DNA from: SAT2750 sp964476375
Lineage (GTDB): Bacteria; Planctomycetota; Planctomycetia; Pirellulales; Pirellulaceae
Direction: 5' to 3'
Assembly: GCA_964476375.1 (NCBI GenBank)
Contig: CAYYZW010000025.1
Coordinates: forward strand, 1 to 17,182
DNA: 17,182 nt
The notes below the pieces were generated by a model. The model had not been told where the DNA came from, did no database searches, and saw only the letters and a list, made by a program, of their open reading frames with translations. This document shows, in pieces, positions 15,536 to 17,182 of the stretch. Within the stretch, counting starts at the first letter, position 1. Every line of letters begins with the position of its first letter. The position numbers and the translations under genes are program-made.

Positions 15536-16816
15536 ATGCCGATCTTGAAACACCTCGCGCCGGTGATGTCCCTGGCTGTCCTGTTAGCGCCATCGGTGGG
15601 GCTGGGCCAGTGGCAGGCGCATGAAGTTCGCCAGCTCAATGGCCAGGCCGGGCAAAGACGCCTTCCGGCGCGGTTCCAGATTGTTACGGAGAGCTGGAAC
15701 CGGGTGGTCGCGGTTCCCTACATGGTGAACATGCCGGAGAAGAATCGGCTGTTGATGCTGGTCGGGTGTGACTATCCCCACCGCGCCTTCGTCCTGACCA
15801 GCGACAACCGTGGAGCAACCTGGACTGATCCTCGTCCTGTGCGAGCTGACGACGATGGCCAACCGTCGATCGGCATGGGAACCGCACTGGCATACCTGGG
15901 TAAGGGGAGACTGCTCTTTTACGAGGACGGCATCCTGGCAGCCGGTCAACCCTCTCGATGGTTTAGTACCGATTATGGAAAAACCTGGGGTCACCCCGTG
16001 CCGATTGCACGGTCATCAGATGACAAGCCCTGGTACATCTGGGATCCACCGCTTGTTGATCGAGATCCCAGGACGGGAAAGATCATCCAGCTTGCGGAGA
16101 CGGGCTACCGGCAATCAGGGACAGACTCCCAGGCCTCGATCCGCTTTAGCACTGACCTGGGGCAGACCTGGAGCCCGTCAATCACGGTGCCCGAGTGGCA
16201 TGGCGCGAACGAGGTAAGCCTGTTTCGCGCCGGCAACGGTGATTTACTGGCAGCCTGTCGAACCGACGTTCCGGCCCGGCTGGAGGGCAAGACCCTGGAT
16301 CATTACGAGGGGCTCGGGATCTCGATCTCCCGGGACGACGGGCGTACCTGGTCAGCGGTCAAGAAGCTCTACGACTACGGTCGCCATCATCCCTCGCTGG
16401 TGCTGATGCGTAACAAGGATATTGTCATGACCTATGTCGTCAGGCTGGGATATGTCGACGACCAGGACGGCTTCCCGCAGTTCGGCATCGAGGCGGTGGT
16501 CAGCCATGATCATGGAGCCAGCTGGGATCTGGATCACCGGTACCTGTTGCATGTCTGGTCAGGAAAACGCACGGGGGAGTCCTACTGGTGGCCCAGCAGC
16601 CAGGCGACTTCTTCCACGCTGTCTCGTGACGGTTCCATTATCACGGCTTTCGGGACCGGGTACCGTATCCAGGCGGGCAAGGAGAGTCCGCAGGCGCCCA
16701 GGGACGCTGGTGTGATCCGGTGGCGCGTGAACAGGAAGCCGGGAAACGCCGACAGGGAAATCCGAGACGCGGCATTCGACTCGGATCTGCGTAACGTTTT
16801 CGATCCCAAGCCGTAG
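15536..16816 (+). CDS. Exported Asp-box (BNR) sialidase-like protein
   Basis: The protein has 426 residues. The ATG at 15536 follows GGGAG by six bases and opens a signal peptide (about 1-24, GLGQ). Five Asp-boxes SxDxGxxW are visible: residues 89-96, 144-151, 205-212, 265-272 and 323-330, spaced about 55-60 residues, as in a six-bladed sialidase propeller. The Arg of the sialidase R-I-P motif appears replaced in VVAVPYMV (57-64), so a true sialidase activity is doubtful; a related glycosidase or binding role is possible. It begins 20 bases after the DUF1552 stop, so it is probably the third gene of that operon. Sialidase-like proteins are numerous in planctomycetes and may act on surface or algal polysaccharides; that is inference. 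Confidence 0.85.
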   Translation: MPILKHLAPVMSLAVLLAPSVGLGQWQAHEVRQLNGQAGQRRLPARFQIVTESWNRVVAVPYMVNMPEKNRLLMLVGCDYPHRAFVLTSDNRGATWTDPRPVRADDDGQPSIGMGTALAYLGKGRLLFYEDGILAAGQPSRWFSTDYGKTWGHPVPIARSSDDKPWYIWDPPLVDRDPRTGKIIQLAETGYRQSGTDSQASIRFSTDLGQTWSPSITVPEWHGANEVSLFRAGNGDLLAACRTDVPARLEGKTLDHYEGLGISISRDDGRTWSAVKKLYDYGRHHPSLVLMRNKDIVMTYVVRLGYVDDQDGFPQFGIEAVVSHDHGASWDLDHRYLLHVWSGKRTGESYWWPSSQATSSTLSRDGSIITAFGTGYRIQAGKESPQAPRDAGVIRWRVNRKPGNADREIRDAAFDSDLRNVFDPKP

Positions 16817-16832
16817 GGACGGCCATGGGCTG

Positions 16833-16878
16833 GGAGCGAGCCATGAGGGTTTCGGCTCCCGGCTCACTTTCGTGAGCC
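16833..16878. terminator. Hairpins between convergent genes, likely bidirectional terminator
   Basis: GGCTCAC (16861-16867) and GTGAGCC (16872-16878) form a perfect 7-bp stem with a TTTC loop, directly against the ppiC stop. Just before it, GGGAGC (16832-16837) can pair with GCTCCC (16855-16860). No long T-tract is present, so ending may depend on Rho. Confidence 0.45.
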
Positions 16879-17160
16879 CTACTCGGTACGGTCGGTAATC
16901 TCGATCAGGTGATAACCAAACTGGGTCTTGACCGGGCCGAGGACCTGGTTCACCTCGCCGCTGAAGACAACCTGGTCGAACTCCGGGACCATCTGTCCGG
17001 GGCTGAACTCACCCAGTGCCCCGCCCTCCTGCCCCGAGGGACACTGCGAATGTTCCCGGGCCACGTCGGCAAAATCGGCACCCTCCTGGAGCTGGGTTTT
17101 GAGAGATTCACAGGTTTCTTCATCTGCCACAAGGATGTGCCGTGCGCTTGCTCGTGCCAT
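16879..17160 (-). CDS. ppiC: Parvulin-type peptidyl-prolyl cis-trans isomerase
   Basis: The protein has 93 residues, the size of E. coli PpiC. It is a single parvulin domain with no signal peptide, so cytoplasmic. Hallmarks are ARHILVADEE, GADFADVAREHSQCPSG, GGALGEFSPGQMVPEFDQVVFS and GPVKTQFGYHLIEI, containing the conserved His, Cys, Met, Phe and His of the active site. It speeds proline isomerisation in folding proteins. An AAGGA lies ten bases before the ATG 17160, a slightly long spacing. It converges with the sialidase-like gene and shares no operon in view; what lies upstream is outside the window. Confidence 0.92.
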   Translation of the reverse strand: MARASARHILVADEETCESLKTQLQEGADFADVAREHSQCPSGQEGGALGEFSPGQMVPEFDQVVFSGEVNQVLGPVKTQFGYHLIEITDRTE

Positions 17161-17182
17161 TTGTTCTGTATCCTTCGTTCGT

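Overview
The window looks like chromosomal DNA from a planctomycete (Planctomycetota), GC-rich and gene-dense. The evidence is the set of families: DUF1501, a DUF1592/1588/1587/1585-type cytochrome with its DUF1552 partner, an FG-GAP repeat protein, MJ0042-like zinc ribbons followed by membrane segments and LRRs, and a LURP-one/tubby-like protein. Many products carry Sec or Tat export signals. No tRNA, rRNA, CRISPR, insertion sequence or phage gene was seen.

Layout. The left edge holds the C-terminal part of catalase-peroxidase KatG (1-657, +). A short minus-strand pair follows: a LURP-one/scramblase-like protein (1233-1886) and a small zinc-ribbon membrane protein (954-1220). Next, on the plus strand, come an exported FG-GAP protein fused to an HExxH metallopeptidase-like domain (2204-4405), a Tat-exported DUF1501 protein (4561-5970) closed by a good rho-independent terminator, and an arrestin-like protein (6071-7033). 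A DUF481 outer-membrane protein (7156-8031) lies on the minus strand, and a 460-bp gap full of short perfect hairpins precedes a zinc-ribbon/TM/LRR protein (8494-9663).

The most striking locus is 9780-10835. It reads as one exported thioredoxin-fold protein interrupted by a single in-frame TGA at 10044-10046. That TGA sits exactly where the catalytic cysteine of a W-C-x-x-C thioredoxin motif would be. A perfect 8-bp hairpin with a G as the first loop base lies 17-36 nt downstream, as expected for a bacterial SECIS. I read it as a candidate selenoprotein, not a broken gene. UGA is a normal stop elsewhere in the window, so a general code change is excluded.

The right third has a minus-strand 2-keto-4-pentenoate hydratase/FAH-family enzyme (10858-11643). 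Divergent from it is a compact plus-strand cluster of three exported proteins: DUF1592-type cytochrome c (11830-14256), DUF1552 (14256-15515, overlapping by one base) and a five-Asp-box sialidase-like protein (15536-16816). The cluster converges on a parvulin prolyl isomerase, ppiC (16879-17160, -), across a strong hairpin.

The three-gene cluster probably works in the periplasm. Cytochrome/DUF1552 pairs are typical of planctomycetes and remain functionally uncharacterised.
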